In this document: positions 42,710 through 53,954 of the stretch, one piece after another | How positions within the stretch are numbered: position 1 is the stretch's first letter | How the letters are laid out: the number at the start of each line of letters is the position of its first letter | Source of the DNA: Diploptera punctata | Taxonomy: Eukaryota; Arthropoda; Insecta; Blattodea; Blaberidae | NCBI GenBank assembly: GCA_030220185.1 | Contig: JASPKZ010007796.1 | Coordinates: 310,001 to 374,000 of the forward strand | Reading direction: 5' to 3' | Length of the DNA: 64,000 nt | Made by a program: the position numbers and the translations under genes | Notes under the pieces: generated by a model | The model's database searches: none | Seen by the model: the letters and a program-made list of their open reading frames with translations, nothing else | What the model was told of the DNA's origin: nothing

Positions 42710-42954
42710 CTTCCAGACCTGTTTTATTTATTTTAAAAATTTGACATTCAAGCGAATAGTGACCTGTATGTAACAAAATGGCGGAAGAAGTTACTCAAGT
42801 CATGAGTAGCAGTTTTATGGGTTAGTTCTGTTTTCGGGGCAATTATTCAATTTTGAAGAGCCTCTTTTTCATAGATTACACTAAGCAACCGATGTATCCA
42901 TAATTTATAGTTGTCCTCATTTTGTCAGAGTTCTTAAGTCTAGGAGATGAAACG

Positions 42955-43330
42955 GGCTAACTAACTAACTAACTCACTGGCGCTATCGAACCCGTAGGTT
43001 CATGGCCGCGCGGACATAAGCTCTCCATACATCCCTATCCTGAGCTAATGCGTTTCAATAATTCCCTGTATAATCTACTTCTGTCAAATCATAGTTAATG
43101 TTATTCTCCCACCCCATTCTTGGTCTACCAACTGGGCGTTTTCCCTCTGATTTTCCTACAAGAAGGTTCCATGCACGTCTTTCATTCCCAATTAGTGCCA
43201 CATGTCCTGCCCATCGCAATCTACGAGACTTAACTGTTCTTATTATATATGGCTTCCTATAAAGACCATGTAGTTCATTGTTATGTAGTCTTCTCCATTC
43301 ACCTGTCTGTTCAATGAGACGGGCAGAATT
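42955..43330 (-). mobile_element. 5'-truncated LINE (family of 2657)
   Basis: The minus frame 43393-43055 encodes EQTGEWRRLHNNELHGLYRKP, RRLRWAGHVALIGNERRAWN, SEGKRPVGRPRMGWENNINY and TEVDYTGNY. Tail gttagttagttagcc at 42958-42972 (minus). Confidence 0.8.
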
Positions 43331-43374
43331 GGTATTGAGAAACCTTGGGGAAAAGACCATTTGGTAATCACGTT

Positions 43375-43620
43375 TTTGTGAGAATGAGAACATCTTACAT
43401 CAAATTGATGTTGGTTCAGTTTGAACATGTTTCGATATCCCCTACATCATCGTCAGCTTTCCCAGACTGTTGAGTTTTATGTTGCGGACTCCGGATGTCG
43501 ATATCAGCTCCCTTCTCTGGCTGGACGAAACATGTTCAAACTAAACCAAAATTAATTTGCGGTAAGATGTTCCCATTGTCACAAAAACTTGATCAAAAGA
43601 ACCTCAAAATGTTACTTCCT
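43375..43620. mobile_element. PLE terminal fold-back
   Basis: The arms 43385-43470 and 43510-43600 are partly inverted (atcttacatcaaattgatgttggttcagtttgaacatgtttcg against cgaaacatgttcaaactaaaccaaaattaatttgcggtaagatg). The minus arm has a hammerhead-like motif; the plus-arm core is damaged (ctggacgaaac). Confidence 0.6.
43420..43462 (-). ncRNA. Hammerhead-ribozyme-like motif (weak stem II)
   Basis: On the minus strand: core CTGACGA (43456-43450), GAAA (43433-43430), stem III ACATGT, then T. Stem II (GAT/ATC) is short, so folding is uncertain. Confidence 0.45.
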
Positions 43621-43819
43621 AAAATAAACCTTTAGAGACAACCATTTGGTAAGCCTAGCGTATAGTCCAAGATCAGTTCAGGAGTGTATGAACAAAATCT
43701 ATTTTTTCATAAAATTGTGAATGACTGAATACATTTTTGTCGAGTTGCGTATTAAATTTTGGCCGCCAGTATGTTTAATTAAAATATAATTTATTTATTT
43801 ATTCGTAATTTAAACATGG

Positions 43820-44255
43820 ACTCTTACTTTAAGGGAGGAAAGGAGATTACAAGTATTCGAGAATAAAGTACTTAGGAAAATTTTTGGACCAAAGAGAGAT
43901 GAACAGACAGGTGAATGGAGAAGACTGCATAACAATGAACTACGTCGTCTTTATAGGAAGCCAGATATAATAAGAACAGTTAAGTCTCGTAGACTGCGAT
44001 GGGCAGGACATGTTGTACGTATGGGGAATGAAAGACTTGCATGGAAGCTTCTTGTAGGAAAGCCAGAGGGAAAACGCCCAGTTGGTAGACCAAGAATGAG
44101 GTGGGAGAATAACATTAACTATGATTTGAGGGAAGTAGATTATACAGGGAATGATTGGAAAGCATTATCTGAGGATAGGGATGTATGGAGAGCTTATGTA
44201 CGCGCGGCCATGAACTTACGGGTTCGATAGTGCCAGTGAGTAAGTAAGTATTCGA
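43820..44255 (+). mobile_element. 5'-truncated LINE (family of 2657), plus orientation
   Basis: Reads ...LQVFENKVLRKIFGPKRDEQ, GEWRRLHNNELRRLYRKPDI, IRTVKSRRLRWAGHVVRMGN, then 44021-44230 MGNERLAWKLLVGKPEGKRP to AAMNLRVR and stop, with tail gtaagtaagtatt. This is the best preserved tail of the family; the open frame extends back to about 43845. Confidence 0.8.
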
Positions 44256-44259
44256 AATA

Positions 44260-44945
44260 ATTTGATTCACTTGTTATTAATTAAATTATAATCCAGTTCG
44301 CAGAAATCGATGTATAAAGCTTGAAAAGTTTTGGTTGCCATTGCACACTTGCAATATCCCAAATACGAGTATGAAATGCTATGTCTCAGTCAATTCGTTA
44401 AGTTGGCAAGGTATAATTCCAATAATTTCCAAAGAATAATAATGCAATTGGAGACGAAAATCAATAGAATCGATATTAATGACTGACACACTGACATAAA
44501 TATCTGTCAGGATAAACACAATTAAATACAAATGACTATCAAGTTTATCTTTTTCTCTTGGTGCGTAAATAAAGTACTCGATCATTCATACTGCTGGTGC
44601 AATCGATTGCCGTCAATGTGTCATTGTCTTGTATACATATTTTTTTCTTCTTGGAAACAAGAAAACAAATGATTGTGTTGCCATGATTAGTGGTGTACAC
44701 TAATTGCGCGTCTTTCAAATGTTTCACTGATGATAGTGTTAGGGTAAGTCGACTTTCATATGTCTTTAAGTGCACCGGCTAGATGTGGAGGACTTCAGTA
44801 GCGGTTCAACTTCCAACAGCGTGTGGTGTGTCATCAGAGCTTTCATCTATCTCTTCCTCCAAGCTTTATTCCAATTTTATTGGTAAGTTATATTAATTCG
44901 ATAAATCCTGATCATCTTTATTTATTTATCGCTTCTATAATTTAT
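44260..44945. other. No gene seen
   Basis: Low-copy AT-rich DNA. Minus-strand open frames of 68-76 codons (44379-44585, 44545-44775) show no recognisable domain, and composition does not favour coding. Confidence 0.35.
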
Positions 44946-44949
44946 TTTA

Positions 44950-45660
44950 GAACTAGCTAATACCCGGCGAGCGTTGCTACGCCAAAATAAATGAAATATT
45001 ACATGTTAATTGAATTGTTTGTAATACGCTGAGATGAAACTAATATGACGATTGCTAGACAGTTTTTAATTCCGGATTTCAAGTAAACCTTCACTTTTAA
45101 TTGTCGGATTTCGCTCATTTTTAAATAATACTTTACCTCGGTTTATTTTAATAGGATGTACTGAATTTCATTGAGAAACATCGAAAATTGTGACCGCTAG
45201 AGCATTTTTAAATGTTCACTTCAGATTAACTTCTACATCTAATAGTTTTAGAGGGTCAAATTGTAAATCTAAACCATTCAGGGACCCACTCAAATACATA
45301 CAAAAAATTTCATCAAAATCGATCCTGTAGTTCAGGCTGTTTTCATTCCGGGTTTCAAAGTAAACCTCTATTTCCAATTGTCGGATTTCCCTCATTTTTG
45401 GATACTTCCTAACTCCGTTTATTTTAATACGATATATTTACGATATAATAAGTTTCGTTGTGAAACATGGAAAAAATATGACCGCTAGAGCATTTTTAAA
45501 TGTTCACATCAGGTGAACTTCTACATCTAATTGTTTTAGAGGGTCCAATTTTGAATCTAAACCATCGAGGGCTCCATTCAGACACACACACAAAATTTCA
45601 TCAAAATCTGTCGAGCAATTTTTCGAATTTTTGCGAGACTAACGCACTGCAATATATATA
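44950..45660 (+). repeat. Repeat family J with two tandem 290-bp units
   Basis: It starts at actagctaatacccggcgagcgttgctacgcc. Two units follow: gaccgctagagcatttttaaatgttcac occurs at about 45190 and 45480, and tttcaagtaaacc...ttgtcggatttc(g/c)ctcattttt at about 45080 and 45355. It ends at gcgagactaacgc. The acccggcg end also marks 54590-55070 and 58690-59615. Confidence 0.65.
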
Positions 45661-45669
45661 TTATCACAT

Positions 45670-46285
45670 TTTTTTAATAATTAAAAGGGGTATCAAACAT
45701 GAAATTCAGGCTATTATCTATTACAAGGTCTCTTGCCTTCCCAACGTTCCTCAATAAATAAATAAATAAACTAAGAATGAATGAGTAGTAAGAACCAAAG
45801 GGGTGTAACTGATTTTTTAAAACGAGTTTGATGTTTAATTACATTCTTGAAGCATAATTGAATTTATTGGGAAAGGGATATAAGTGTATGCATTATGAAT
45901 AGATAAAAAATTGTTATAATTTTCAATTACCATGTTTTTCCTATACAACTTCAATTTTAAACTTTCTTTTTTCATTACTGCACAATTTGCATTACACCCC
46001 TTCGCTTCTAACAATCTAATAGAAAATGGCGATTCTTCTATTTATACTATATGGAAAATATGGCCTCTTAGTTTAACCCTTAAATTAAAAATGTATCTTA
46101 TTGGATAAATTGATTTCATTTATTTAATGTTGTTTTTTAGATCCATAGAAAAACAAACGAGTAATAATTACTTAAATTTATGTCAAATTACGCAATAATG
46201 TATAATAGTAACACAGTTTAACATGAATTTATTTTCCTTGCGGTCCGGAACATTTAAATAACTGGCACGAGAAAATATTGTACTG
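45670..46285. other. No gene seen
   Basis: AT-rich DNA between a family J repeat and a LINE relic. No conserved frame. Confidence 0.35.
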
Positions 46286-46577
46286 ACAATTTAAGGGTTA
46301 AGAAAGGATAGAAGTTTAGAAGTATTTAACAATAAAGTGCTAAGAATTTGTTTCGGCTAATGAGAGACGAAGAGGTAGGTAAATCGAGAAAGCGACATAG
46401 GCCCAAAAATGTGTCACTTGATCTTTAATAAGAACTGTTACTTCGCGAATACTATGATCTGCAAGACGTGACACGGGTGGGAAGTGAAAAAGTAGCATGG
46501 AAACATCTTGTAGGAAAACCAGAGGGTAATCACCCAGTAAGAATAGCATTGAAAATTATTTCAGATATTTGAATTAT

Positions 46578-46845
46578 CAACTTTTATAAGATTCATGATG
46601 TGTTCCGTTGAGGTTTATTCAAAATTAATATAAAATTATAGAATATTCACCTGAAAGCAGCTCACAACGACAGCCTGATAAACGAAAACGAACCCAATAC
46701 ATGCAACCCCCTCTACCAGATCTTCAGTGAAACACCAGTTTTGAATCCTGCCGATGATGGGACAAGTCCCGAAAGCGCTACAGTTAAATGATAATTAAGT
46801 TGAGGAGACGGACCTTTCAGGTGAATATTCTATAATTTTATATTA
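46578..46845 (+). mobile_element. Non-autonomous PLE-like fold-back with TSD and ribozyme-like motif
   Basis: 13-bp TSDs (atatttgaattat) are at 46565-46577 and 46846-46858. Subterminal inverted repeats (aatataaaattatagaatat + tcacctgaaag against ctttcaggtgaatattctat...) enclose about 130 bp with a hammerhead-like motif. No protein is encoded. 268 bp in total. Confidence 0.75.
46745..46786 (+). ncRNA. Hammerhead-ribozyme-like motif (core U4 to C)
   Basis: CCGATGA (46751-46757) stands in place of CTGATGA; stem II GGGA/TCCC with loop CAAG, GAAA at 46771-46774, stem III AGCGCT, then A at 46780, and stem I CTG (46748-46750) with CAG (46781-46783). The single change at an invariant core position would be expected to abolish cleavage. 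Confidence 0.65.
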
Positions 46846-46939
46846 ATATTTGAATTATATAGGGAATATTAATTCAGGATAGAGAACTTATGACCAAATG
46901 GGCCATGAACCTCCGGGTTCATGACATGCTTAAAGACGA

Positions 46940-47850
46940 CTAATAGACCTTTACAGAGATATAAATTTATTTTTCTTAACAATTGTAGGCCTAATATTAA
47001 TCTGATTTTACGTTTGTATTACTCGATATATACGCGGAAAGTATGCTACCTCCTTTAATTACATGGATTTAATGTTTGCAGGTTGCAATATATGTAAAAT
47101 AATTTTACTTCCCAGAGGAGGGAAGGAGAAAAATAGTGTATTTATTTATATTCCTACAAAATATTACTTTCTTCAATAAAAAACGATATCACATTTCTAG
47201 TACGCACTATATTCATTCAGTATTGTTTGTTTGTTTGCAAATTCGTCTGTGATTTCGTGATGTTAAAGTAAAAGATGGAAGCAAGGGCTCAACAGTACAT
47301 TAGCTTTCCCTTCATTTTCCATAGTATATACTTGTAATACTGTTACTCTACGTACTTTTTTTGTTTTTATTAACATTTTTTAATATTTTAAACATTTTTC
47401 AACGATACGTTTACAATTTTTAGGTATTTATTTATTTACGAGAAACACGAAAACATTAAAATATTTTATTGATATCATGCTACTCACTAGTTATTTTCCC
47501 TCCTCTTCCAAAACTACCAACACCAACAACTATTTTTGTTTGATTAGTGTTAGTGTATGTCAGATTAGTGTACACTTCAGTAAATAATATGCATGCTATT
47601 TATTTCGTTAGGTTAGAAAGGGAGAAGTTAGTGTACATCAATTTATAATAAACGTTTGGGAATTTATTTCGAAGGTTGGTCATACCACACATGCTGCCAT
47701 CTAGCGATAGCACTGTAAACTTTCTGTAGGACTTCAAATATATGTGGTTCCATCTAGCGATAGCCTTAAACTCATACGCATGTGCACTGTTACTCTGTAG
47801 GACTAAAATGTATTGGGAAAGGCAAAATACTGTTTTTCCAATTATACAAG
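46940..47850. other. No gene seen
   Basis: AT-rich low-copy DNA. A local duplication ccatctagcgatagc(actgtaaac/cttaaactc) occurs at 47697 and 47750. Confidence 0.35.
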
Positions 47851-48135
47851 AGCACACCGTAGCGTAGTTGGTTATGGTAATACTCTATAATCGAAGGTCG
47901 CGGGTTCATGTCCCGGTGAGGTCAGTTTTTTTAAAACTGGCCTAAACCTTCTGGGACAACGATGACTCTGGTGTCGACTAAACTCTAATGGGAATGAATA
48001 CTAGACATATGTTCTAGGGGTAAAAGCGGACATCACGCAGGGCTGACATCTCGTGCGGATTTTCTAGAAAAGTAGGAGCCTCAAACCTCCCACCACCCAA
48101 GGACCTCTTAAGGCCTGTAGTATGATCACTTCACC
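47850..48135 (+). mobile_element. tRNA-derived SINE family A, nearly complete
   Basis: The head accgtagcgtagttggttatggtaatac...ggtcgcgggttcatgtcccggtg has clear A- and B-box parts. The body aaactggcctaaaccttctgg, gaatactagacatatgttctagg, catcacgcagggctgacatc and ggcctgtagtatgatcac matches 820-1115 inverted. It is the most complete copy in the window. Confidence 0.7.
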
Positions 48136-48214
48136 TTTTATTAAATTATATCCTCAGGGGTCCTCATCTAAGGGATATGTGGATGGCGACCACAAGCATT
48201 TCTTCCACTTACTT

Positions 48215-49450
48215 GTGTTTTGCATTCTTTTAACTTTATTATCTAACCTCTCTTGGTTAACTCTTGTTTTTTCGACCCCGACGCTATTAGCGCATCCGAG
48301 GGATAGGGAGTCTTTCCTTTCTTCCATTTCTTCTTTCCTTTATTTTCTTTTCTTCTCCAGAACAGCCTGACCAGAGGCTATAAGATGGTATCCCCATCAC
48401 TGGTCTTGCCTTCCTTTGGCCAGCAACCAATCGAAGGGACTATTATTATGCTTTCAAGTCTTATACGAGAATTTCCCGGAAGGATCGGAAAATTTTCTGT
48501 AGGATAGTAACAGGCCTACGCTAGTTTAAGTGCAGTTTTTCCGTTAATGTTTTATGAATTTTAAATATTTCACGCTAGTTTAAGTGCGGTTTTTCCGTTA
48601 ATGTTTTATGAATTTTAAATTAATGTTTTTTGTTATGACAGTTGATTAAGATTAACCTATTTTTAGATATTTTAAATGTTGTGGACATAGTTATTTTTAG
48701 CTTTTTTAGAAATATCCCGTGAGCCAATCAGAGAGCCGCATTGGTCACCGTGATGGATACTGTAATTGCACGATCGATTTTTTCGTGACACCTAATAACA
48801 ACAGTTATGCACGATTTCTTTTCAGTGCGGTCCGCCACATTTAAAAAACTAATAGGGCCTACAAGAAATCACTGTTTTGCAAATTAAGGGTTATACATAC
48901 CATACGACACCCGGGGCCCTACAGTGACACGACCTATCAGAAGAGGGATTTTAAACATGGATCGCACGCGCACACACGCACGTTTTTGACCACACAAGGA
49001 CATGGAGAGCCTCCCGGAATGAGTTACAAATGTTTTTTTTTCTTTTCATTTTTAAACATATTAAATAGGCCCCTATATCAACCCTAAATATGTTACAGAA
49101 TGTATTGTTAATTTAAGGGTTCTTCTTCTTCTTCCTTCCAAGTATTAGGCCAAGGCCTGTTACGATCCTACAGAAAACTTTCCGATCCTTCCGGGAAATT
49201 CTCATATAAGACTTGAAAGCATAATAATAGTCCCTTCGATTGGTTGCTGGCCAAAGGAAGGTAATACCAGTGATGCGGCTGCCATCTTATAGCCTCTGGT
49301 CAGGCTTTTCTGGAGAAGAAAAGAACATTAGAAGAAATGGAAGAAAGGAAAGACTCCCTAGCCCTCGGATGCCCTAATAGCGTCGAGGTCGAAAAAAACA
49401 AGTTAACCAAGAGAGGTTAGATAGTGAAGTTAAAAGAGTGCAAAACACAA
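48215..49450. mobile_element. Repeat family H, inverted pair around 640 bp
   Basis: 48215-48510 (plus) and 49125-49450 (minus) are reverse complements: tgttttgcattcttttaact...cgagaatttcccggaaggatcgg. Between them lie a 45-bp direct duplication (cacgctagtttaagtgc at 48520 and 48573 with ccgttaatgttttatgaatt) and a SINE-B tail piece (48900-49025). Confidence 0.6.
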
Positions 49451-49454
49451 GTAA

Positions 49455-49910
49455 GTGGAAGAAATGTTTTGCTCAGCTTGGGCATCTTATCAAAATATTA
49501 AAAGTATCACACTGGGGTAAATCCAGAAATGAATTAATTTAGTTGCTTAACCGGAAAATGTCTAATGGATGTATCCCTGATCAAAACCACAAATTACATT
49601 GGTGTAATTAGGAAAATAATGTCGGTAGATTAAAAACATTACCTTCACAGTCTTAAAATTTCCATACTGAGTAAACAAATCAGATTAATTTGTTTTTCTG
49701 TAGCTACACAAAAAGCAACTTTCAGATATTTTTACGGTAACTTGTAAATGGTAAAGGTAGCCAATAATTGATATTTTCTCAATTGTATTTTGTCATTCCT
49801 TTTTATAAACATTAATAATTCGCTATGGAAACTTTCCATTTCAATAATATTAATTAAAAATATATGACAGTGAAAAATTATCCTATAAGGGTAAATCAAT
49901 CACATTGCTG
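49455..49910. other. No gene seen
   Basis: AT-rich unique-looking DNA; no frame or repeat recognised. Confidence 0.4.
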
Positions 49911-49914
49911 ATAC

Positions 49915-50020
49915 AGGGAATTATTGGAAAACATTAACTCAGGATAGGGATGTATGGAAAGCTTATGTCCGTGTAGCCATGAACCTACGGGTTTGATAAT
50001 GCCAGTGAGTTAGTTAATCA
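49915..50020 (+). mobile_element. Short LINE tail (family of 2657)
   Basis: acagggaattattggaaaac, actcaggatagggatgtatgg and catgaacctacgggtttgat are the last about 100 bp of the family, ending gttagtta. Confidence 0.65.
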
Positions 50021-50439
50021 CACTGCAGGTCTTAGAAGGCTGTTAGGGTAGTAGGAGGTAAGGCTCCCTCCTTTCTAGGCAATTGGCACGAGGGTTTTCA
50101 GCTCTGCGTAACGGCCGTCTATATCCCCGAACACAGTCTGGTACTCATTTAATTTAGGGGTGAATGGACACCAGGAGATGAATCAGTAGTAATAAATGTC
50201 CCCTGACCGCGTTACGAGCGCTGTGCAGGGTAAGGATAATGACAGGGCTGCTGTCTCAGAGCATCTATCCATGCTCCTCTAAGTATTACCCCTTTAGAGA
50301 GGGTTGCTGCTTGAGCCGTTGTGATGATCGCCTGGTATTACGTCGCCTCGTAGACCGTTGCAGACTTCTTAGTCGAAGTCAAAATGCTTATCTTCAGCAC
50401 GTATTACGAATACATGAACAGCGCATACCAAGAAGAATG

Positions 50440-53400
50440 TCATCATCATCATCATCATCACTCCAAGGATTAGGCAATTGCCCGTTCCGACTTCATATTG
50501 CATCAGCCCAACGTCTTCTAGGTCTTCCAACATCACGCCTTCCTCTTGCTTGATAATTTCTGGCTAACAATGGATATCTCTCCTTGCTCATTCCATCCAT
50601 GTGATCAATCCATTTCTGTCTATAATTCGTGACTTTATCCAACAAAGGCTGTACTTTCAATTCTTCTCTTATATCCTCATTTCTTATTCTATCAAGTCTT
50701 GTACATCCTTTTACTTGTCTTAGGAACCGCATCTCTGCCGTCTGTATTCTATCCTTCTGTCTTTTCACTGGAGCCCAAGTTTCACATCCATACAATATTG
50801 TGGGAACCGCCATAACATTATACATTTTTATCTTGGTTTCTTTTCTAATTTTATTTTTGAATGTTCTCTGTATTGTTCCACACACCGTCTGAAATTTATT
50901 TATTTTGGAGTCAATATCTCTTTCCACATTGTAGCCAACATCACAGCCCAAATATTTGAAACTAGACACCTGTTCTATACTTTGATTTTCTAAAATAATT
51001 TTGGTTCTCACTGGATCTCTTCCTCTAAAAGCCATGGTCTTCGTTTTCCTTACAGAAATTTTTAGATCGTATAATTTACATATTTCATTTAATGCATGCA
51101 TTGATTTCTGTAAGTCGTCTTCATTTTTCTGTATTATGATTACATCGTCAGCAAATAAAAGATTATTTATGCACATTTTATTATCCATTCTTATTCCTGG
51201 ATTTACTAAAACTTTCCATTTATTAAAAATATCGTCTATATATATATTAAACAAAGTGGGTGATAAACTACATCCTTGTCGTAATCCAGTATTTGTTTTG
51301 ATTGCATCTGTTCTTTTGAATCCGGTATCTATAATTATATTTGTGTCTTCATATAATGTCTTTATTGTTTCTACAAGGCACAGCGGGTATCCTTTCATTC
51401 GTAATATTTCCCATAATTTTTGTCTGTTTACTCGATCGAAGGCCTTATCCAAATCTATAAATCCTATGTGAGTTTCTAAGTTATGTTCTCTTCTCTTTTC
51501 TATGAGTTGTTTCAGTGTAAAGACATTGTCTATACATGACCTTCCCTTTCTGAATCCACTTTGATTTTCACTTATTATTACTTCTGTTATGTTTCTCAAT
51601 CTATTATTTATTATTTTCGTATATATTTTGTAGCCAGTATTCATTAAGCTAATCCCTCTGTAATTCTCGCAATTTCTCCGGTCTCCTCTTTTGAATATAT
51701 TCTTGACAATTGCTGTTTTCCAAGTGGTTGGAATCCCATAGGTCTGCCAACATATATTAATTAGATGAAGTATTCGTAGTTTACACAATATTCCACTATA
51801 TTTGATTAATTCCATATTTATATTATCTAATCCTGTTGCTTTCCTATTCTTAGTGGTTTTCAAAGCCATTTCTAATTCATTTATGTCTATTACATCAATA
51901 TTTTCCACTTTTATTTCTTCCTCATTGTTCTCTTTTCCTTCAATTTCCTCCTTTTTCCAAAGTTTTTCATAATGCTGGATCCATTCTTGTTCTGGGATTA
52001 TATTCAATCTGGCAGAATCTTTCTCAGTCTGATTTAGATGTTTCACTAATTTATAACCTATTTCTTGTCTTCCATACATATCATGTTCTACTGAGCTTAT
52101 AAATTTATCCCATGACTCCTGATGGGATTTTCTTATAATGCTTTTAGCAATTCTCCTTTTCATTTTATATTCTTCATAAGATTCTTCTGTTTTCAGTCGT
52201 AAGTATGTATGATATGCTTTTTGTTTTTCATTCACTACTGGATTTTGTATATTCGCATTCCAAGTTCTCAAGCCCTTCCTATTCCTTATTCTATTTTTCT
52301 TTCCTAATATCTCATTTGCTGTTTTATGTATTACATTTGATATATTTTCCCATTCAATATTTATATCTTCTGACGTCGCTATCTCTGATATATATTTATT
52401 CATTCTGCTTTCATAATGTTGTCTAATACTTTGATCTTGTAATAAATATATTTTATATACTTCTTCTTGGTTTCTTTTGTTCTTTATGTTATTTTTCCGC
52501 CATTTAGCTATTATGTTTATTTTGCTTATCACGAGATAGTGATCAGAGTATATATCGCTGCCTCTATGTACTCTCACATCTTTTACCAAGGCTCCTAGCT
52601 TGTTGTTTACGATTAAATAGTCAATTATTGATCTTGAGTTATATCCACTTCTTGTATATTTATGTATGTCCTTTTTTCGGAAATAGGTATTCATTATTTT
52701 TAATTGATTATAGGCTGAAAACTGTCTCAATCCTGTCCATTTTCATTTATTGTTATTTCTCCATTATTTCCTATTACATTAGGTATAGGGACATTGCCTA
52801 CTCTGGCATTTAAGTCTCCACTTATTATTAAATGATGATCTTTTGTATATTTATCAACTAATGTTTGTAATGTTTTATAAAATGTTTTTGTTTCTTCTTT
52901 CTTGCCTTCCTCTGGGGCATACACAGCAATTATCATCATATATCCTCTTTCAATTTTAAATCTGGCTATCAGGATTCTTTCATTTATAAACTCATAGCTA
53001 TTCAATTTGTTCTTCCATTTTTCATCTATTAAAATTGCTACTCCACACTGCGCTCTTGTTGTCTGTTCTACTCCGCTATACAACATAGCATAGTGTTGTA
53101 AGTCCTTTGTTCCTTTTTAGTTTCTTTTTTGTTTCTGTTATTGTTGCTATATTTATTTCTTTTTTCTTTAATTCTCTTTCTAATTCTTCTTCTTTTGTAT
53201 TTATTCCCCTTACGTTCCAATTTCCTAATTTCAAAATGTCCTTTATTCCAAATCGTATCCTTTTATCTTGCTTGGGTCGGTTCCTTTTATGACAATCCGG
53301 CTGATTTCCATGAAGCTTCTCAGTAAGATAAATGTCTCCTGGAAGCGTTACGAGCGCTTCGCAGGACAAGGATGGTGGAAGGGCTGCTTCCTCTGAGCCT

Positions 53401-53700
53401 CCAAACATGCTCCTCTGGGTATCCACCCCCCAAGAGAGGGCTGCTTCTTCCGCTCTTCAAGCCCTACAAGTTTAGCTGTGCTATTCCTTGTCGCCCTGTT
53501 GACCGTTGAAGACTTGACTTGACGAAGATGTGGCCGCCCAATATGGATACAGACGCCATTCCTTCGTTGTGAGCTATACTTAGTTCCCCTCACCTCTTAC
53601 CCACCAGCAAGATTAACCTAAGTCAATCTTCCCCAGTAGAGTCGTCTGGTTCATCGGGTACTAAGCCCCCCCACCACGTCAAGGTGATAGCTCCTGGGGG
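50440..53700 (-). mobile_element. Nearly full-length APE-type LINE, two frameshifts
   Basis: On the minus strand: 5' region (53700-53290), endonuclease start (53426-53076: LGNWNVRGINTKEEEL, ATITETKKKLKRN), frameshift near 53080, endonuclease continued (53086-52727: VYAPEEGKKEETKTFY, LIISGDLNARVG), frameshift near 52730, then a 745-codon frame (52730-50493) with the end of the endonuclease (DYLIVNNKL...SDHYLV), RT and C-terminus. The tail is (gat)n at 50442-50458. The C-terminal RDVGRPRRRWADA is shared with 42048-42709. Only two frame breaks suggest a recent copy. Confidence 0.88.
50493..52730 (-). pseudogene. LINE ORF2 reverse transcriptase (open 745-codon part)
   Basis: Residues about 85-745 of this frame cover the RT: KNRKATGLDNINMELIKYSG, IVKNIFKRGDRRNCENYRGIS, ENQSGFRKGRSCIDNVFTLK, GFIDLDKAFDRVNRQKLW (motif A, catalytic D), TGLRQGCSLSPTLFNIYIDD (motif B region), NNLLFADDVIIIQ (motif C, FADD intact), then SSFKYLGCDVGYNVERDID, AVPTILYGCETWAPVKR and AEMRFLRQVKGCTRLDRI. 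All RT catalytic residues are present. The N-terminal endonuclease is out of frame, so the copy as it stands cannot make full ORF2. Clade not assigned. Confidence 0.88.
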
Positions 53701-53836
53701 AAGAATGTATAATTATAAAACAAAAGGGAGAAGAATGCTGGGAAGACCATTGAAGAGTAGGAAGGACCAATTCGACCTATAATGAGATCGGAACAGGCCA
53801 TTGGGCTTAATTCTTGTTGTTGATGATGATGATGTA
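53700..53836 (+). mobile_element. Short LINE 3' tail
   Basis: aagaatgtataattataaaac...gggaagaccattgaagag (GRPLK) then gatcggaacaggccattggg and a (gat)n tail at 53821-53833. The extreme 3' end of another LINE, inserted in the opposite orientation beside the main copy. Confidence 0.6.
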
Positions 53837-53954
53837 CACCAGGATCATGGTCCCGCTAGAAGGTGTAGAGCAGTTTAAAAATCCTGACCCCATCGGGACT
53901 CCAATCGGGGACCTTCCGGCTTGAAACTCATTGCTTCACGTTACTGTCCTAAAC

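Larger units (their letters stand above)
41507..42852. mobile_element. MITE family I containing two nested LINE insertions
   Basis: The outer sequence equals the 260-bp MITE at 57356-57616: the left end aattgaatagttgc at 41507, the middle ttcgaaagttgagttt... at 41955-42047, and the right end from 42710 to ttttcggggcaattattcaa at about 42852. It is interrupted first by a LINE tail (41538-41933) flanked by near-identical aaagatatctaa/aaagagatctaa, and then by a second LINE (42048-42709). Confidence 0.8.
46290..46935 (+). mobile_element. Old LINE tail (family of 2657) split by a PLE-type insertion
   Basis: 46295-46577 contains decayed ...NNKVLRICFG.*ETKR, and aagtagcatggaaacatcttgtaggaaaaccagagggt. 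It continues at 46859-46930 (ataggg aatattaattcaggatagag, atgaacctccgggttc). The interruption 46578-46845 is flanked by 13-bp duplications. Confidence 0.7.

Noticed and set aside
47600..47857. 85-codon minus-strand ORF as a gene
   Set aside because: No recognisable domain, no splice context, and it overlaps a local duplication; treated as chance.
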